Positions 60,961-64,000 of a stretch of 64,000 nucleotides of DNA are shown here, in pieces; position 1 is the first letter of the stretch; each line of letters opens with the position of its first letter. The notes under the pieces are model-generated. The model was not told where the DNA came from, searched no databases, and saw only the letters and a list, made by a program, of their open reading frames with translations. The DNA is from Microbacterium limosum (GTDB taxonomy: Bacteria; Actinomycetota; Actinomycetes; Actinomycetales; Microbacteriaceae), in contig NZ_CP137080.1 in NCBI RefSeq assembly GCF_036324365.1, forward strand, positions 868,001 through 932,000, in the 5' to 3' direction. The position numbers were made by a program, and so were the translations under genes.

Positions 60961-62507
60961 GTGCGCCGCTGTCGGAGCTGACCAGCTGGCACGCCGACTG
61001 GAAGGGCCTTCGGGTCGCCGTCCTCGGCCTCGGCCAGACGGGGTTCTCCGTCGCCGACACCCTGACCGAGCTCGGCGCCGAGGTGCTCGTGCTCACCGAG
61101 CGCGCCGACGAGGAGTACGAGCGCCTGCTGCCCGTCATCGGCGCCGCGCTGCACGTCGGTGCGCTCGAGCCCGCCCCGGCCGAGCTCGCGGGGTTCGATC
61201 CCGAGCTCGTGATCGCCTCGCCCGGGTTCCCCCCGCATCACGCGGCGGTGCGCTGGTGCGAGGAGTCGGGCGTGCCGCTCTGGGGCGACATCGAGCTGGC
61301 GTGGCGTCTGCGCGACAAGGTCGTGGGCGCCGACGGCTCGCCGGCGGAGTGGGTGTTCATCACCGGGACCAACGGCAAGACCACGACGACCAACCTCACC
61401 GCGGCGATGCTCGTCGCGGGCGGCATGCGCGCCGCGCCATGCGGCAACATCGGCATCCCGGTTCTCGATGCCGTGCGCGACCCCGCCGGCTTCGACACGC
61501 TCGTGGTCGAGCTCTCCAGCCATCAGCTCTGGTACCTCTCGCTCTCGGCGCCCGAGGGGCAGCCCGTGCCCGCGGCATCCGTCTGCCTCAATCTGGCCGA
61601 CGACCACCTGCAGTGGCACGGGTCCGCCGAGGCGTACCGCGACGCGAAGGCCCTCGTCTACCGCAACACGCGCCTCGCCTGCGTCTACAACAAGGCTGAT
61701 CCCGCGACGCGCGAGATGGTCGAGGATGCCGAGGTCATCGAGGGGGCTCGCGCGATCGGGTTCGACCTCGGCGTGCCCGGCCCGAGCGACCTGGGCATCG
61801 TCGACGGGATCCTCGTCGATCGCGCGTTCCTCGAGGAGCGCCGCACGAGCGCGCTCGAGATCACCACGATCGAGCGCCTCGCCCGCCACGGGCTCGGCGC
61901 TCCCCATATCGTCTCGAACATCCTCGCCGCCGCGGCGCTGGCCCGGTCGCAGGGGGTCGCACCCGCCGCGATCCGCGACGCGCTCGACGCGTTCCGGCTC
62001 GACCCCCACCGCATCGAGGTCGTCGCGGTGCACGCCGGGATCACATGGATCGACGACTCGAAGGCGACCAACCCCCACGCCGCCGCGTCGTCGCTGGGCG
62101 CGTACCCCGGTGCCATCTGGATCGTGGGAGGGCAGCTCAAGGGCGTCGACATCGGGCCACTCGTCGCGCACCGCGGGCCGTCGGCGCGCGCCGCGATCGT
62201 CATCGGCGAGGTACGCGACGAGGTCGTGGCGGCATTCGGCCGACACGCGCCCGGGGTTCCCGTGTTCGAGGTGCAGGCCGGTGAGACTGAGGACGTCATG
62301 AGGCGCGTCGTGGAACTGGCGGCGGGCGTCGCACGCGAGGGAGATGTCGTCCTGCTCGCACCGGCCGCGGCATCCTTCGACCAGTTCACCGGCTACGCCG
62401 AGCGGGGCACGCGATTCGCGGACGCCGTCAGGAAGCACATCGAGCAGGAACCGAGGGGAGCGGCGGATGGCGATCACGACCCCGACGAGGCCCCGGGGCT
62501 CGGCTGA
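60957..62507 (+). CDS. murD: UDP-N-acetylmuramoylalanine--D-glutamate ligase
   Basis: Adds D-Glu to UDP-MurNAc-L-Ala. 516 aa: LGLGQTGFSVADTL dinucleotide-like N-terminal domain, GTNGKTTTTNL ATP loop (about 142-152), VELSSHQL, LNLADDHLQWHGS and DDSKATNPHAA. GTG 60957 overlaps mraY (GTGA). The C-terminal 20 residues overlap the ftsW start by 41 bases and are acidic and unconserved. Confidence 0.96.
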   Translation: MSAPLSELTSWHADWKGLRVAVLGLGQTGFSVADTLTELGAEVLVLTERADEEYERLLPVIGAALHVGALEPAPAELAGFDPELVIASPGFPPHHAAVRWCEESGVPLWGDIELAWRLRDKVVGADGSPAEWVFITGTNGKTTTTNLTAAMLVAGGMRAAPCGNIGIPVLDAVRDPAGFDTLVVELSSHQLWYLSLSAPEGQPVPAASVCLNLADDHLQWHGSAEAYRDAKALVYRNTRLACVYNKADPATREMVEDAEVIEGARAIGFDLGVPGPSDLGIVDGILVDRAFLEERRTSALEITTIERLARHGLGAPHIVSNILAAAALARSQGVAPAAIRDALDAFRLDPHRIEVVAVHAGITWIDDSKATNPHAAASSLGAYPGAIWIVGGQLKGVDIGPLVAHRGPSARAAIVIGEVRDEVVAAFGRHAPGVPVFEVQAGETEDVMRRVVELAAGVAREGDVVLLAPAAASFDQFTGYAERGTRFADAVRKHIEQEPRGAADGDHDPDEAPGLG

Positions 62508-63684
62508 CGGCGACGACGGCGGCGCGCGCTCCGGCGGTCTCGCCGCCCGGGTCTCGCTCGGCCGGGTGTTCGCGCCCGTCCCCAGCGAGTTCCTGCTCAT
62601 CGCCTCCACGGCGATCCTGCTCACGGTGTTCGGCCTGGTGATGGTGCTCTCCGCCACCACCGCGACCGCCACCGCCTCGGGGGAGAGCCCCTTCGACGCA
62701 CTGATCAAGCAGGGCGTTTTCGCGATCCTCGGCATCCCGCTGATGTTCGTCGCGTCGCGCTTCCCGATCGCGTTCTGGAAGAAGATCGCGTGGCCGCTGC
62801 TCGGGGTCGCGGTGATCTTCCAGCTGCTCGTGTTCGTCCCAGGCCTCGGCATCGAGGTCTACGGAAACCGCAACTGGATCGGCATCGGCGCCTTCACGGT
62901 GCAGCCCTCCGAGTTCCTCAAGCTCGCCCTCGCGCTGTGGATCGGCTACGTGCTCTACCGCAAGCGCACGCTGCTCGGGCTGTGGCGGCACGTGTTCATC
63001 CCGCTCGTGCCCGTCTCCATCGCCGTCATCGCGACAGTCATGGCCGGGCACGACCTCGGCACGGCGATGATCCTCGTGCTCATCGTGCTGGGAGCGCTGT
63101 TCTTCTCGGGCGTGAAGCTGCGCATCTTCATCCTCCCGCTCATCGCCGCGGCAGTCACCGTCGCCTACCTCGCGGTGACGAGCCCCAACCGCATGCGGCG
63201 CATCCTGAGCTTCATGGATCCCGACTGCGACTACTTCAACGAGTGCTATCAGCCGCTGCACGGCGTCTGGGGTCTCGCGGGCGGGGGAGTGTTCGGCCTG
63301 GGCCTCGGCAACTCCAAGGAGAAGTACGACTGGCTCCCGGCGGCCGCGAACGACTACATCTTCGCGATCGTGGGCGAGGAGCTGGGGCTCATCGGCTGCA
63401 TCGTCGTGCTGTTCCTGTTCACGCTCTTCGCCGTGGGCGCCTTCCACGTCATCCGCAAGACCGACGACCCCTTCGTGCGGATCGTCTCGGGTGGCATCAC
63501 GATCTGGATCGTCGGCCAGGCCCTCATCAACATCGGCGTCGTGCTGCGGGTCTTCCCCGTGCTCGGCGTGCCGCTGCCCTTCATGTCGCAGGGCGGCACG
63601 GCGCTGCTGTCGGTGCTGCTGGCATGCGGCGTGCTGCTCTCGTTCGCCCGGGCGCTGCCCGTGCGCCAGAGGGCGCGAGGGTAG
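62467..63684 (+). CDS. ftsW: SEDS glycosyltransferase FtsW
   Basis: Septal peptidoglycan polymerase that works with FtsI. 405 aa, about ten transmembrane helices. VYGNRNWIGIG, QPSEFLKLALALW, GHDLGTAMI with the catalytic Asp, NSKEKYDWLPAAANDYIFA, GEELG and PLPFMSQGGTA are the SEDS family blocks. ATG 62467 inside the end of murD follows GAGGGGAGCGG. A disordered Gly/Asp-rich N-terminus of about 30 residues precedes the first helix. Confidence 0.95.
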   Translation: MAITTPTRPRGSADGDDGGARSGGLAARVSLGRVFAPVPSEFLLIASTAILLTVFGLVMVLSATTATATASGESPFDALIKQGVFAILGIPLMFVASRFPIAFWKKIAWPLLGVAVIFQLLVFVPGLGIEVYGNRNWIGIGAFTVQPSEFLKLALALWIGYVLYRKRTLLGLWRHVFIPLVPVSIAVIATVMAGHDLGTAMILVLIVLGALFFSGVKLRIFILPLIAAAVTVAYLAVTSPNRMRRILSFMDPDCDYFNECYQPLHGVWGLAGGGVFGLGLGNSKEKYDWLPAAANDYIFAIVGEELGLIGCIVVLFLFTLFAVGAFHVIRKTDDPFVRIVSGGITIWIVGQALINIGVVLRVFPVLGVPLPFMSQGGTALLSVLLACGVLLSFARALPVRQRARG

Positions 63685-63693
63685 CCTGCTGCG

Positions 63694-64000
63694 GTGACGA
63701 CCTACCTCCTGGCCGGCGGCGGCACCGCCGGTCACGTGAACCCCCTGCTCGCTGTCGCCGACGGCCTCGCCGCCCGCGATCGCGGAGATGAGATCCTCGT
63801 GCTCGGCACGAAGGAGGGCCTCGAGGCGCGGCTCGTGCCCCTGCGCGGCTATGAGCTGCTCACGATCGAGCGCCTGCCCTTCCCGCGCCGGATCGACGCC
63901 GCCGCGGCGTCCTTCCCGGTGCGCTTCCGTCGGGCCGTCGCACAGGTGCGCGCCCTCATCCGCGAGCGCGGCGTCGACGCGGTGGTGGGGTTCGGCGGCT
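63694..64000 (+). CDS. murG: UDP-GlcNAc transferase MurG (partial, cut by window edge)
   Basis: Converts lipid I to lipid II. Only the first 102 codons are present. TYLLAGGGTAGHVNPLLAVAD is the N-terminal glycine loop family signature (G13-14-type motif), followed by VLGTKEGLEARLVP and FPRRID. TAGCCT (63682-63687) six bases before GTG 63694 suggests an additional leaderless promoter at the end of ftsW. Confidence 0.94.
   Translation, partial: MTTYLLAGGGTAGHVNPLLAVADGLAARDRGDEILVLGTKEGLEARLVPLRGYELLTIERLPFPRRIDAAAASFPVRFRRAVAQVRALIRERGVDAVVGFGG

Noticed and set aside
1..64000. CRISPR arrays, IS elements, prophage genes, tRNA or rRNA genes
   Set aside because: Looked for regular spaced repeats, transposase or integrase motifs and tRNA-like cloverleafs; none could be supported by reading.

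Overview
The window is high-GC actinobacterial DNA. Gene content (garA/ftsR, PASTA kinase, a Rv2175c-like regulator, a DivIVA-type actinobacterial dcw cluster, GTG starts, TAGnCT -10 boxes lying 6-7 nt before many start codons) and the constant use of the GGATGCC/GGCATCC word suggest a Microbacteriaceae species, most probably Microbacterium or a near relative. The genus is an inference. No rRNA, tRNA, IS element, prophage or CRISPR array was seen.

Layout. (1) 49-6835, minus strand: an SOS-type translesion cassette imuA-imuB-dnaE2, with a LexA-like box over a leaderless promoter, followed by a HAD hydrolase. (2) 7115-26799: two complete tandem type IV pilus loci with the same order: major pilin, three class III-type prepilins, prepilin peptidase pilD, pilM, pilN, pilO, pilT, pilC. 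Locus 1 runs 7288-15955 and locus 2 runs 16414-25095. Only one extension ATPase, pilB, is present; it is convergent with locus 2 (25108-26799) and presumably serves both. Both pilin promoters carry the same -35/-10 arrangement with a palindromic ATGAGA-N4-TCTCAT element in the spacer, and both pilin genes are followed by strong RNA hairpins. (3) 26905-36000: mixed housekeeping genes: YihY membrane protein, NAD(P)HX epimerase, glutamine amidotransferase, alpha-glucan phosphorylase, a 71-aa protein, a CYTH protein without a canonical start codon, a repeat-rich spacer, lpdA, copC. (4) 35509-43767: garA-ftsR-merR regulators, ParA-like ATPase, pyruvate carboxylase, a MinD-like ATPase with a long acidic/proline-rich arm, peptide deformylase. 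(5) 43795-53789: fadD, glucokinase, plsC, aroG (class II DAHP synthase), pknL-like kinase, LysM lysozyme-like protein, Rv2175c-like regulator, polyprenyl diphosphate synthase; this resembles the mycobacterial Rv2173-Rv2187 neighbourhood. (6) 53860-64000: DUF3040 gene, then the division/cell-wall (dcw) cluster mraZ-rsmH-ftsL-ftsI-murF-mraY-murD-ftsW-murG, truncated at the right edge, with no murE in its usual place.

How it works together. The pilus loci each encode a full monoderm type IV pilus assembly platform (PilM/N/O/C), a retraction-type ATPase (PilT), a peptidase and a pilin set; two alternative pili could be built with a shared PilB. The shared operator suggests co-regulation. The 48.9-53.8 kb block and dcw cluster together handle peptidoglycan synthesis and its phospho-control. 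The imu cassette provides damage-induced mutagenesis.

The most notable signals are the tandem pilus duplication with its shared palindromic operator, the run of tetraloop hairpins after the first pilin gene, prepilins with predicted beta-helix passengers lacking the usual Glu5, the pervasive GGATGCC/GGCATCC word that overrides codon preference, and a CYTH gene whose only sensible start is ACG.
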